NCBI RefSeq assembly: GCF_001949145.1
Contig: NW_019091600.1
Location: forward strand, 161,694-225,693
Reading direction: 5' to 3'
DNA length: 64,000 nucleotides
Source: Acanthaster planci
Lineage: Eukaryota; Echinodermata; Asteroidea; Valvatida; Acanthasteridae
The translations under genes were made by a program, and so were the position numbers. Shown one piece after another: positions 52,590-63,790 of the stretch. The notes beneath the pieces were generated by a model, which had not been told where the DNA came from, did not search any database, and saw nothing but the letters and a program-made list of their open reading frames with translations. Each line of letters opens with the position of its first letter. Positions within the stretch are counted from its first letter, which is position 1.

Positions 52590-53105
52590 GTACCATGCTC
52601 ACACGCGTGCAAGGCAACAACTGGCATTGTGCGGACCACAGCACTCATTTCACCGTCCAACTCTTGACAATTCACGGTCCGGCGCAGCGACGAGACTCAC
52701 TCCGCACTCGCAAGCACAACACTGACAAACAGTCACAAATTCAACAAAATAATGACAGTATACCTACCACTACCTGACGTTGTCCGGCATCATTTGATAG
52801 TATTTTGTCTCCGATAGACTGTCCAAGAACGCGGTAAATAATCCAATATTTTTGACCGGTTCTCACGCATTCACGTCACTTCCAGAACTGAACGGTGACA
52901 AATTCCATGCATGCATGGCCAGCACGGCATGGGCAAGATGTGCGGTTTCGATAAGGCATATCCAGCTGGTGCCGTAGTGCCGCTCTTCATCCGCTCTTTA
53001 TTAATGTAATCCCAATTTTGTCCCTCTTTTTGCATTAAAATAACTGAAAATGATGAATATTCTTGTGACGTACTATACACAAATGTTTTGAATATATTTA
53101 TATGT
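52590..53105 (-). promoter_or_regulatory. FAT1: Candidate FAT promoter and non-coding first exon
   Basis: About 3-3.5 kb upstream of the coding exon the sequence becomes CpG-richer than its surroundings (52590-52870). On the minus strand it shows GGAAGTGACGTGAA (near 52872-52885), which combines ETS and CRE half-site motifs. Possible first-exon donors are CGTCAG|GTAGTG near 52780 and GGACG|GTGAAA near 52650. A TATAAATA-like box (minus) lies at 53095-53102. FAT exon 2 opens with only 24 bp of 5' UTR after a strong acceptor, so a separate upstream exon must exist. This is the best candidate in the window, but the start site and exon ends are not resolved. Confidence 0.4.
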
Positions 53106-56100
53106 TGTTTCTTTGTAAGTTGAACGTGTTAATTGTTAACTGGATGGCCTTTGAAATGAGGCTGCGGATTAATACTTGATGAATAATTTATTATCGGTGG
53201 TCTCGGTAGCGACCAATGGGCTTGGTATTAATCGCCTAACCGGAAATGCAAGTGTATACAAGTTTCTTACGTGAGGTAGTTCCCGGTGCTACAGGTCTTA
53301 TACAGGTGCAGCCACATTGTACTGTACATGCACAGTATGCGTGTGCTGAGGCGGCACGTGCCAAGACTGAGGAGAATGATTGGTCTGACCTGGTCCAAGT
53401 ATTTTAGGACTCAAAAGCGATTTGTTGTCGCCCGACTATGTCCAAATGTTACAGAAAGGCCATTTGCTTGTACTTGGTCTTGGCAAAGATTTTGGCCCGG
53501 AATTTTGGCGTCTGATTGAACTGGATACTATTACTACAAAATCAAGCACAAGCGGGCTGCTTTTTTCTCTTTCTTTACGCCCTTGTAGTGCAGTGCTACT
53601 ATAATTTAACATGCTGAAAGTTCAATTTTCTTGTTTCTAGAGGAGGGAAATTAACAGGTCATACACCTCTCACACATTACATTTTGTTGAAAATATGGAC
53701 CCATTTAGGCCCTAGTAACTGAGCTGCTGACGGTCTGTATTGAGGTGGCATGATGACCGCTGTTCCTTTTTTGCTTTTTACAGATCGCATCTCGAGATTC
53801 TGTGTATAAGCACTAATCAGGGTGAATAGGTAAAGGGGGCACCCTTGTAATCTGCTGTTCCGGCTTGGATAATCATTGTGATGGATACGCCGATGAGGAT
53901 TAGGGTTAAGATAATAGGGGCAATAAAATCTTTTCGAGGTCAAATAGTTTAGACAAAACAGAAAACTTAAACTACTCTTCCCGAGGTCAGTGCACAAGAG
54001 CATGATAAGAAGAAAATCGTCAAACATATGAACCCTCCCAACAAAAAAAATGACCTGGATTGTGGTTTTTAAGTCCCATACGGAGGGGGAACTAAAATTA
54101 TGAAGTTGGCAAGAATTGTACATGTACAACTGCGATTAGATTGCGTCACATCCGTCTACAAGTAGAGCTCACTCAATTGTGTGGGTATATGCAAATTGTT
54201 TTAGCTCAAATCTGGTGGTATCATTAAAGCTTGGCCATGGCTTGACGCAGTCAGTCCATGAAGTATGGGCCATTGTAGTATGAAGACCGCAAAAAAGTTA
54301 ACCAACAACGCACGAGGTTCGCCGCAACCACACCTATACCGAAGGTTTATCAATGAAGAAATTTCACCAAATAAAGTGGAAAGCATTTTGGACTTTTCAC
54401 CCTCGGTTGAGGTTTCAAAGTACTACATGTACATGTATGTTGATTTTGAAGCGTGCAGGAGTGAATCATGTTAATTACTGACAGAGATCTACTAGGTAAA
54501 TGAGATATTCTGGGGTAGGGGGTGCAGATTTCTTGATATGAAGGCATGGTAAAGGTAAATATATTCATGTGGTTTGAAACGTGGAGGGGGAAAGGTATTA
54601 GTCATGGCGGACCAAACATTTTGAACGTATACTACAAATTGCACAGTCACCTGACAATCTGATCAGACGCACAGACTAGTTTTATTGCAGTCTTATGTTA
54701 CGAGGCCCCCAAAACACAGCATTCCAGCTAAGTGGGGGATCAACAACTTACATAATACGTGGTAAGTAATGGTTTCTGTATTCAGAGTCTCCGAGAGTGA
54801 TGAGCAGAATAGTAACGGTTGCGAACAAGTTCTGACTCGTCTCTGCATGGGCATAATATGCAGTGCAGCCGGGTTGCTCTGAGCACGGAGGCAAGGTCCC
54901 GTCAGCAAAGTTTCTGTACGAACAGTATCGATCGAGATGTATTTTTGTTGTTCCGTGGAACCCTTTGTTTGTCTTTGCTCTATTTGGAGGCTTACGTAAT
55001 ACCCCCCCCCCATTCTGACTACCCAGAGACAGCTAGCACAGTAGCAGTGGATTTAATTTTACCATGGTTTTACCCATATTGTGAGAGGTATTTTTATTGC
55101 ATTGTTAAAACATCTAAAACCCAATGCTTTATAATTTATTCTCAGCTTATTAAAATTCCTTTATTGGAGGTGGGGCTCTGGAATGGGATGTGGATAACCA
55201 CACTGAACACTCTTTAATAGACATCACCCAAATCGGCTATTTTCTACCTGAACAAGAACACGGCGAGGTCAGGCATGGAATCGTCGGTTACAGATTTGAC
55301 AATTACAAGCCTGTCCAAGTGAAATTGGAATGTAAAGGTTTATGGTTTTCGGGGGTGTAGTTTCTTTGCGCACAATACTCCACTTATCTGTTTAGCGCCG
55401 AACCGGACAGTATTTATTTGGCTTTCGGGTCCGATTTCTGAGGTATTTTAATTGATGATTTCCACATGGGGCTCACAGCAACGCAGACAGAACACGACCA
55501 CCCGGCCTAGGGTAGCATAAAGCAATTACACCAGACCCCACAAAAGTGACAGGTGGAAGTGGCTTGAATGTGGGCATAGTAGAACATCTTGCCTAATAGG
55601 GCCCCCCTCTCATTGATTTAGCTCCGAGACTTTCCAAATTGCAAACACAGCTGGGAAGTGACACTGAAATGTCTGTATGCACCTACCAAATACCACAAGC
55701 AACTTATGCTCCAGCCTTGAATCCCTATCTCAACCCCAGCAGTAATGTCACTATTACGGTTCTCGTACAACAGGAACAAGAACTCTTCCATCCATCCCCA
55801 TGACCTGATGACCCTTCAGCCTAAAGGTTTCACTTTTTTCTCCGCCTTTTTTCTTTCCAGGATTTGTTCAAAGCTGCACAAAAACTGTAACATGCCACAA
55901 TGGGGTAGCTTGGTAAAGCCTAATTTTGACATTGAATGTGTTGGCTATTTTTATTCAGCAGAAAATTGCATTATGCATATTGTTTACCACTAACCAACCA
56001 ACAAATTTCAAGACTGAATGTCCAAGACCATTTTTTTTTCATTGGAAATTCTCTGCAGAGTTACCTAGACCAGTTTCTGAAACTTGCCAGGTTTACATCA

Positions 56101-57533
56101 TCCCTGAAATCAGTCCTCCTAGTAGAGTTTTTATAATTATTGTGTTTTTCTCTGTCTTGTGCTTTGTATTTGTTTTAATGTCGTTTAATTGTGTTAACCT
56201 TGTTTTAATATATTTTGTATGTTTTATTTTCTGCATGATTCCCGTTTTATTGTATAGTTTCATAATTGTTTTTAAAGTGTAGGCTGTTTGTTTCACATTT
56301 GTATAATTCCATTTAATTTTGTTGTATTCGTGTCGTTTTCTTCAGAGAGCATTCTCTTTCCTTTGGACAATGTATATACATGTATTGCATAATACATCCT
56401 CAAAAGGAAACATTATTAATGGCTTTTTGGACTGACAACTCGTGGTGTGCGGAATGAGAAAAAACGCATGATTTCACGGGTTAATTCTTGTCACGTGGAA
56501 GCGGTTATACCCACGTCAATGGTGAACATTAAAATAGCACTTCTTTAATGTATCCCGTACTGGTAGAATGCAACGTGCGGGATAGGAAACACCGAAATGG
56601 CTTATTTTTCAGTAGTCACATATTCAACCGGGGCGGGACGTGTGAAACTTTCAAAGTACGCTCGCGTGTAAGCAAGGAACAGTGAACTATAACGTTTTAT
56701 ATCATCTCCGCACTATCGGCTCTGTAGAGAAAAGGTTATTGTCGTCAGTCGTAAATCGGAAAACCTGGTAAATTCTCGGTCTTCCAATATGAGTACTCTG
56801 ATGGGCTGGGTAGGCCTAATAATGTATTTGCCGTCAAGGAAATGCATTTGAAATTGCATTCATCGATTTTCAAAAACGATTTAAAGTGTTAAGTACTCTT
56901 TCGTAAAGCAGGTCCCATTTGCCCCGGAAAAATCACGTTCAAAAGAAAAACTAATGTTCATATTACATGTAGTTTCTATTTCCGTTACAAGCACTTTCAA
57001 ATATTATGCTGACCTTTTCGTGATGCTGGAAAAAAAATTCCTGAAAGCAAACAAGTTCACACTGAGAACATGACCAACTTTTTTCCCACTGTGAAACTAC
57101 ATCTAGAAACACAATTCATTTGAAATGACTTGACACGACAAACATTTAAAGAAATGTTTTGGAAAATTATTTCATGTGAAAGGCCACATTAATGAAAAAG
57201 TAACACACTGTTTAATGATGAATTACAGACTGTAGAACTCCTCATCTTTTTGTTCTTGTTCATTTACTGGCACGAGTATAATTTAAGGATTTAAAGAATG
57301 GGGGGGAGGCAATCAAAGCCATTCCACCTCCCTGAACATGGGCACCAACTTATAGACACAAAAACAGAAACAACACACTGTAGAATCTAATTTGTCATTC
57401 TAAACATTTTCCATTTTTCTTTAATCTGAACATCAGAAAAACCAGAGTGGAGTACACGTACAGATGGTTTGCCACACGATTAAAAATATTCCTTCATCTT
57501 GGGCATTGAACAGCATTAACATTGCAATAATTC
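53106..57533. other. Intergenic region between HSPA4 and FAT
   Basis: About 4.4 kb with no convincing gene. A coding-like plus-strand frame at 53389-53604 has no identified homologue and is reported as an observation. A poly-C tract lies near 55001. The stretch 56125-56290 is T-rich. From about 56430 to 56900 CpG dinucleotides are more frequent (for example CACGTGG, GGGGCGGGACG), which may mark a regulatory region. Confidence 0.6.
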
Positions 57534-57539
57534 TTTATT
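57534..57539 (-). terminator. Distal candidate poly(A) signal (HSPA4)
   Basis: AATAAA on the minus strand, followed by a U/G-containing stretch (TGTTAATGCTGTTC). It is about 2.5 kb downstream of the HSPA4 stop, and less likely than the proximal signal. Confidence 0.25.
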
Positions 57540-58043
57540 TCGCTATTTTTTTTTGTTACTAGAACAATTACACACTATATATACTCTTTATGGAAAACAT
57601 TAATTCCATTTAGGTAACATATCTCAAGGATTTGAATGGTTCAGCCTAAATTCAACACATTCCCAACAAAAAAATTGATTTCTGATTGCAATCCCAATGG
57701 TCTGGGTTAAAATTAGATGTTGAAATAACAGCACAAAAAACACCTTCACTCCGGCATTATGACAAATGTAGACAAGGATAGGATTAACAAAATCCACCCC
57801 TACACAGCAAATATACGGTAGGTCTTGATTTTTTTTTACGGTGACTAAAGTGACAGTAAAATGCACAAAACTCTACTGCCAAATTAGAACACAAAAGTGA
57901 ACAAATTTCAGGCATAAATCAAATAATAATGAAGTTTCTGTTTGTGTCACATTCCACTTTTTGTAACAAATTATGATGTTCGGTTTTAATGTGCTGTACA
58001 TATAACACCCACAATTCTTAACCTATGTCTAATTTATGTCTGA

Positions 58044-58049
58044 TTTATT
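58044..58049 (-). terminator. Middle candidate poly(A) signal (HSPA4)
   Basis: AATAAA on the minus strand, with the GU-rich TTGTGGGTGTTATATG about 30 bp downstream. A plausible alternative 3' end about 2.0 kb past the stop codon. Confidence 0.35.
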
Positions 58050-58598
58050 TGTTATGGCAGAAATACTCTACATTATCACCCAAAGTTGTTTTAAATAGCA
58101 AATTAGTGTAACAGACAAATAAGCCAAAGGTAGGTAGGGGTTACCAACTGGTCTATAGAATCAACATCTTGTGGGTCATAACATCAACTGATTAAGTCTC
58201 TATATTTTTTTCACAAATAAACGGCTGTTCCCAAAACATAAACAAGATTCTTTTATCTATGTTTGAACAACACTGTTGACCATACTTTGTCATCAGCCCA
58301 AATTTGGGGATCAAGACCCCTATTAAAGGTTTGGCTCCTGTCTTGGCCCAGTAAAAATTGAAGTCAAAATAGCTGTAATGCTATGAAGTAGAAATCTGTT
58401 TTATAAAGAGAATTTTTTAAAGAACTAATGACTTTTTTAAATCTCAAAAAACTTTGTTTTTTTATATCTCAATCAACAAAAGCACCTTTATGATTTATGC
58501 TAAAAAGAAAAATGTTTTAGGAGCAACAACTTGACCAAGAACTTGTACAAAGTCCATGTCTTTCCTAAGCCCTCAACTGAACACATACAGCTAAGATC

Positions 58599-58604
58599 TT
58601 TATT
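58599..58604 (-). terminator. HSPA4: Proximal candidate poly(A) signal (HSPA4)
   Basis: AATAAA on the minus strand with TGTATGTGTT shortly downstream, the standard arrangement of hexamer and GU-rich element. It is the first AATAAA after the stop codon and the preferred end of the transcript. Confidence 0.5.
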
Positions 58605-59870
58605 GCTGATTTCCTGAAGACACCAATCCAGAAACAGCACAGTACACATAATCATGGCATGCAATCCACTACATGTGCATTTGTCACAAGTTCTAAAGAC
58701 GGCACAACACCACCATTCTCAACATCAACGGTGCTTGTTGTGGAAACTGTTTCTAATCAGGGAAAGGCTACCAAAAACTGTCTGGGTGGTGACAGAAATC
58801 ATCAAATCGATGAACATGTGCAGTTGAACAGGTTTAGGACAGTTACAGAAACACATGCAATCACTAACGACAGTCCTTTTCTAAACATAAAGCCATCCTG
58901 CTTGTATTAATATAGTTCTAGTTCCTCTTCTGTGTCAAGCTGAAATTGTTACTCTAATTGTTCCCTATAAGCAGGTCAGATATACATATACAACGATGTC
59001 CAGTTGCATCTGGACAGAAGTCTACTCTGAACATGAAGTATGCCAGTTGTCATCAAGCATGTCAGTGTCTTAAGTTCCTTCACAATTCTTCAATTCAAAC
59101 TACCAAACCATTCTTGTGAGGAATCTTCGGGAATCTTCTCAAATACTCCACTGTGCAGGAAACCACTGGCACATTGTTTGCTAGTGTCTGAGCTCTACCT
59201 TCATCAGTCCTGCAAAAAAACTCCCTACACTCCTGGCCTGTTTTCCAAATTTCTTGGTTTGCCTGACTTTTAACTCTTGACTTTGTTGTTGACAGCTCAG
59301 TAACAAGACAGAGAGTCCCACTGGAACATCGAACTACATGTCACAGAGTCAAATACTGAATTATTTCCATTGACTCTGAATATCGAGGGACTACATTATG
59401 GGATTGATTTTAGAGATAAAGCCTGAGATGGAGAAGTTGAGTATCAGAAAACCACCAATGTGAATTTTGAAAGGTGTGGGTAGATTAGGTCAGATCAGAG
59501 CGGAGCAAAATACTAAGCAGGTTTATGAAATACATTCCAAGAACCACTTGCGAGCAATAGTTCATATGAGGATTTTCCTAGATCTTTCTTCTATCTTTTT
59601 TTTTGGGGGGGGGGGGTTTAAGAACTATGCTTAAGTACTATGCAAGTAATTTACCCTGTGCATTCCTAGGACTCAACTTTGTGAATCACATTGTATATAG
59701 CTTTATATGGCTCCGGAAATGTTTTCTTCGGTTTCTGATTGCCAACAAACAACTGATCTAACATGCTAACAGAGCTCTGATTTTGTGCAGGCACAACTAT
59801 ACTTCCTGAAAACACAAAACCAAAATGTCCATACGAACTGATACTCCACTATGCAAACACTAAAATCGTT

Positions 59871-59890
59871 CACTGGTTCTAGAACCAGTG
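59871..59890. repeat. Perfect 20 bp palindrome
   Basis: CACTGGTTCT is followed directly by its reverse complement AGAACCAGTG, with no spacer. It lies within the inferred HSPA4 3' UTR, where it would form a tight RNA hairpin only with a few loop bases unpaired. Confidence 0.95.
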
Positions 59891-60040
59891 GTTTCAATAA
59901 GCACCACATTCTATAATGCCTTTGGTGAATCATACGGATTGCATAATTCTCTGACTGGCACACTTCATGAGGTAGCAGACTTGGGGATTATTTTGACAGT
60001 TACATTCATGATTATTCATATATAAATTAAGCTATATACA

Positions 60041-60244
60041 TCAGTCCAGCTCCATGTCTACATCAACACTACCCCCTTCTTTACTAGCCTGGTCTCCACT
60101 CTCCTCGGTTTCCATCTTCTCCTCAGGCTTGGTGTCCTCTGCTGTGGCTCCATTGCCTTCCTTGGCCCCTGTGTCTTTGGGTGGCTCTTCCTTCGGTTTG
60201 GGCTTGGGTTTGTTTAGAATCTGGTCACAATTTTTCTTCAGTGA
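60041..60244 (-). CDS. HSPA4: HSP110-family chaperone, last coding exon
   Basis: The terminal coding exon on the minus strand: acceptor CTGTCTCGTCCAG, phase 0, 67 residues, then TGA at 60043-60041. It starts SLKKNCDQILNKPKPKPKEE, matching the position where HSPA4 proteins have a helix followed by a proline/lysine-rich turn. It ends in an acidic, low-complexity tail finishing DVDMELD. HSP110 proteins usually end in such a disordered acidic tail. There is no ER-retention signal (no KDEL/NDEL), so this is the cytosolic HSPA4/HSPH1 branch and not HYOU1. HSP110 acts as a nucleotide-exchange factor for HSP70 and as an aggregation-preventing holdase. Confidence 0.94.
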   Translation of the reverse strand, partial: SLKKNCDQILNKPKPKPKEEPPKDTGAKEGNGATAEDTKPEEKMETEESGDQASKEGGSVDVDMELD

Positions 60245-61029
60245 CTGGACGAGACAGAACAGAAAACAACGTCGCTGAGTGAACTTCTGGTAAAAGCTAG
60301 ATGCTTGATTGCACCCAATTTATGACCTGCAACCCCTTGTTTAATACACAGTGTGAGCTAAGTAGTCCAGAGTAGTTCAGTTGAATTTAATTTCATACAC
60401 ACATGCTGTGGGTTCTGATAATGGCGGCAAATGGATAGGGAGATCGATGCACATTAAATGTTATTATTACCCAGAGACCCATTATTACCCATTATCATTT
60501 TAGGCACAAGTACATGTGTAGCTTGCAACCATGGCGGTAACACAGCCCTCAAAGGTATCAAAGGCACTCCAAAGAAGGAAGAACTAGGTGACAAATGTGG
60601 TAAAGAACCTTGCCTGAGAGAAAATCGCACTCCTCAATGGTTGCAAGGGGAGTATTATTCACAAATACAATAGGAAATGCATATCAACTGCAGAATTGTA
60701 GATTTTTAGTCTCCAGTCAGTCCACAAGTCAACTCGCAAGTCATTTCACAAGTCAGTGCGGATCGAACTAAAGAGATGAACAATAACAAAGGAATGCTTT
60801 TGTCACAGTTCATTTAAATAGCTTTTGAGTTGACCTGTGGCTGAATGACCAGCTGTGACTTGTGACTGACTCAATTACAACTCTGGTCAAGTGTGTAATC
60901 AGCTGCCACCCCCCTCTCCCACAATGCAACCCCAAACTGCTCCCCCACCCTCACCCCTTTACAGCCTCAACCCTCATCCTAACTGAACCCCTTGCCTGAC
61001 CAACTTTGAACTGAACCATCATTACTTAC
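60245..61029 (-). other. HSPA4: HSPA4 intron
   Basis: A 785 bp intron with a GTAAGT donor and CAG acceptor. Apart from a C-rich stretch near 60908-60958, nothing is recognised in it. Confidence 0.9.
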
Positions 61030-61191
61030 AGCATTCTCCGCTCGTATATCTTGGACCAGTACGATAGGTTTGTTATGGAGGGCCAGTTGGTTCTGGGCGT
61101 TCACCTTGCTGTCCCTCCAAGCCTCCTTCTCATTCACCCACTTCTCAACTTTCTCTATCTCTGCCTTCTCAATGTGGGCGTACTTCTCATC
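61030..61191 (-). CDS. HSPA4: HSP110-family chaperone, internal exon (helical bundle)
   Basis: 162 bp, 54 residues, phase 0 at both ends: acceptor TTTTCTCTCAG, donor AATGCT|GTAAGT. It encodes part of the C-terminal alpha-helical bundle, with the pattern DEKYAHIEKAEIEKVEKWVN, EAWRDSKVNAQNQLAL and a following PIVLVQDI segment. This corresponds to the HSPA4 region with the EKxxNEAxxWxNxKxxxQNxxxL signature. The exon lies between the exons ending YNEG and starting SLKKN, and the reading frame is continuous through all three. Confidence 0.93.
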
Positions 61192-61748
61192 CTGAGAGAA
61201 AAAAAACGGGATAATACGAATACAAAGCAGTGTCAGACCAGCACACTTTTACAACAGTCCCTGACAGTAACAAAACTTCACAATCTAAGGATATGAATGC
61301 CCATTACCAATTCTAATATTCATGGGTCTTTTATAAGTATCCGTACAAAATTTAAAAACACGTTGTCCCTGCATAGCCTGTTGTGGTCCAACCAACAGCA
61401 ACAATATCTTGATTATGCTAAAAACTGTGATTATGGGCACTACAGTTTGACTCCTTCCAAAAAGGCACTACACTCTTGCCAAGAGAGCCCCCCCCGTGAG
61501 CGATAACCCCGTAGCCAAGTATTTCAATGATTTTGCTCTGTTATTTATATTCTATCTCCCATCCAAGAAGCACTGCAACCCAAGAAAAACTACCAAAACA
61601 ACAATCAGCCAGAATATTGCAATAAGAAACATTACTATGCATTGCATGGTACAGGCTTTAAAGCGGTGGCCAAGCCAACAACGATAAAGACCTAAGTACA
61701 CTTGAAAGCAGATTCTCTTCAACTCTCAAGCTTCTCCCAATGCCTCAC

Positions 61749-61868
61749 CCCTTCATTATACTGCAGCAGTGCCTTCCTGTAGTGCACTAAGCTTGCCCCC
61801 AGCTCTTCAAATGCTTGAGGTCGATCAAGGGATTCCTTGTACCGTTCTACAATTGGATCACCTGTTTT
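61749..61868 (-). CDS. HSPA4: HSP110-family chaperone, internal exon
   Basis: 120 bp, 40 residues, phase 0: acceptor GTGTTTGGTGCAG, donor GAAGG|GTGAGG. It encodes TGDPIVERYKESLDRPQAFE followed by ELGASLVHYRKAL. This matches the helical segment of HSP110 proteins just after the [11 protein letters not shown] helix, with the (E)RPxxFEELG motif. It belongs to the C-terminal substrate-binding helical subdomain that in HSP110 contacts the ATPase lobe of HSP70. Confidence 0.93.
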
Positions 61869-62269
61869 CTGCACCAAACACCAACAATAGGTATGATTGT
61901 AACTGACGGAAATAAATTTAATGTTTCAAATTGAAAAGGACAAGTCAGACATCATTCAAACATGACACTGCATGAATAGAAACTTTTCTCTTCCTATATC
62001 ATATCCTCTTTCAATCTAAATTGTATAAACTTCACTAATTCTAACAAAAGTATAAAAACTGTATCTGTCTTTCCATGATATTAACAAGGAAAATAACTTA
62101 TGCTTGTTTTAACTGGACTTTTTGACTTTGGTATGTAATATTAGAGTCAAGAGAAGATGGATCCGGGGGGAAGGGGTCTCCAACAGTCTGTGCATGAATT
62201 GCAGTATGTTAGACCTTGTTAGATTCACCACAGCATGGGGTCACAGGAAGTGATACATTTTTCACTCAC
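61869..62269 (-). other. HSPA4: HSPA4 intron
   Basis: A 401 bp AT-rich intron with a GTGAGT donor and CAG acceptor; no other feature seen. Confidence 0.9.
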
Positions 62270-62377
62270 CTTCAGTTTAGCCAGCTTGTCAACGTAGACA
62301 TTTTTAGCTTCATCTTCGCCATCTTCATAAAGCCAGTTCTCTGTCTTGTCCAGGAGACTGATAAATGCATCTCGATC
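62270..62377 (-). CDS. HSPA4: HSP110-family chaperone, internal exon with [11 protein letters not shown] signature
   Basis: 108 bp, 36 residues, phase 0: acceptor CTGTTTCTGTAG, donor CTGAAG|GTGAGT. It contains [11 protein letters not shown], the most diagnostic motif of HSP110 proteins, followed by [11 protein letters not shown]. In canonical HSP70 the equivalent helix is much less similar, and in ER HYOU1 the motif differs. This exon therefore fixes the family assignment to cytosolic HSPA4/HSPA4L/HSPH1. Invertebrates usually have one such gene ancestral to the three vertebrate paralogues, so orthology to a single one cannot be claimed. Confidence 0.95.
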
Positions 62378-62870
62378 CTACAGAAACAGCCCAAAAATAA
62401 AACTAATTGATTGTTTATTCAAACATTGATCGCATAATTTTGTAAATGCACTGCAAGTGCTCTCTCATAAAGAACAGAATTGACAATAAAGAAAATCCCC
62501 CCACGTAATCTTTTGACTTAAAAATACAATGTTTTCAATAATACTCCTTTTTTATTTTCAGGCTGGAACTGGCAATCTGCTATAACCCACAACGGAAGTA
62601 TTTGGCCTCAGAAATGAAAACAAATACTTCTTCACCGAAAGAAACCACCTTTTATGAAAAGCTCAAATTATTTCCTTTATTGACTAAGAGCCAGAAGCAA
62701 AAGAGAACATCAGCATTTTGAAAGTACAACTGTCAAATTGGCTGATATTGGAATAATCCCTTTACACTTGGTAGCATGACCATCAGAGACTTTCAAGGCG
62801 ATGTAGACTGTTCAACGGAGTGTAAAAATTGTTCCAAGCAAAACTGACGAGCAAGCAAGAAGAGTCTTAC
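62378..62870 (-). other. HSPA4: HSPA4 intron
   Basis: A 493 bp intron with a GTAAGA donor at 62870 and a TAG acceptor; nothing else recognised. Confidence 0.9.
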
Positions 62871-62996
62871 TGCTGACGAGATGAAGCATTCCAGCTGATC
62901 ACACAGCTTGTCCTTCATCTCATAGACATACTCCTCTACACTGTTTCTGGCATCACTTCTCTCTCTCTCCAGTTTGTCCTGTGCTATCATCTGACC
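62871..62996 (-). CDS. HSPA4: HSP110-family chaperone, internal exon (QDKLERER...[11 protein letters not shown])
   Basis: 126 bp, 42 residues, phase 0: acceptor AATCAACCCAG, donor TCAGCA|GTAAGA. It encodes [20 protein letters not shown] followed by [11 protein letters not shown]. This is the first long helix of the C-terminal bundle, strongly conserved in the HSP70 superfamily and closest to HSPA4 here. The polypyrimidine tract before the acceptor is poor, but frame continuity with both neighbouring exons supports it. Confidence 0.93.
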
Positions 62997-63598
62997 CTGG
63001 GTTGATTAACCAAAAAAATTACTAACGTTAAAGGCAACTCAACAATTTCAAATGTTCAGCATGGTTAAACTGAAATGAAGGACCATGACAAGTCCATCAG
63101 TTTTCAGCCATGGACACAACTCTTGGAGTTCTGCTTTTAGAATGTGATTTTTGTCAAAGTTGACAATATTTACTTCAGTCAGCAAAATACTAGCCTAGTG
63201 TGACACACAATTTGTCATTCAGTGTCATTCAAGGAGGCTATAATGAAGTCAGAATGGGCAACAATGAAACATTTCCCTCCTTCATTTGCCTTTGGCAGCA
63301 TTCTTCCATCTTACACAATCTAATTCCACTGTAACAATATTATGGTTCATGTCTGTACGAGATTAGACAGCCAAACTGAATACCATGTCAAGAAAATGTA
63401 TCAAACTGTTTGTCAAGAGAGCCTTTTTCTGACTTGAGCTTGAAATTACTCCTTGAAGCCTACCGTTGCTCAACTAATCAGGATACTGTGTAATTAAATC
63501 AGTCTACGGAACTCAGGAAGTAATATCAAAATCAAGCTGATATTATGAAACTAAACTGTCCTCATCTGGTTTTTGTCTTCAATGACAGATCAATCTAC
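62997..63598 (-). other. HSPA4: HSPA4 intron
   Basis: A 602 bp intron with a GTAGAT donor at 63598 and a CAG acceptor; nothing else recognised. Confidence 0.88.
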
Positions 63599-63790
63599 CT
63601 CTCTCTCGGCATAGTTGGCAATGTCTTTGCCCTTGGAACTGTGGGTAATCTCCTCCACAGGCAGGTCGTGATAACGCACTGTCTTCTTGGCCTTCTTAGG
63701 TTCTGCTTTTTCGCCTGCATCAGCTGTGTCTGAGCCCCCATTGGAATCTGCCTTCTTTTCATTTGTCTGAGATGTTTCGTTTGATTCCAT
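63599..63790 (-). CDS. HSPA4: HSP110-family chaperone, internal exon (acidic loop to first helix)
   Basis: 192 bp, 64 residues, phase 0: acceptor TTATCGTTTCTCTCAG, donor GAGAGAG|GTAGAT. It begins with ATG immediately after the acceptor, but this is an internal Met and not the protein start. Residues 1-38 are the hydrophilic Lys/Glu/Ser/Thr-rich inserted loop typical of HSP110 beta-sandwich domains. They are followed by KKTVRYHDLPVEE, matching the VDLPIE strand of HSPA4, and then the start of the helical domain (IANYAERE). The upstream exons (ATPase domain and most of the beta domain) are outside the window on the right. Confidence 0.92.

Larger units (their letters stand above)
58580..60040 (-). 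other. HSPA4: HSPA4 3' UTR (inferred)
   Basis: Sequence immediately downstream of the HSPA4 stop codon. It ends at the first good poly(A) signal, AATAAA at 58599-58604 (minus), which is followed within about 15 bp by the GU-rich TGTATGTGTT. This gives a 3' UTR near 1.45 kb. It contains a perfect 20 bp palindrome at 59871-59890 and no other recognisable element. Confidence 0.5.

Noticed and set aside
52222-52725. 167-codon plus-strand open frame
   Set aside because: It runs across the hairpin element, the possible Penelope-like remnant and the CpG-rich promoter candidate. It has no recognisable domain, and its composition is unlike protein.
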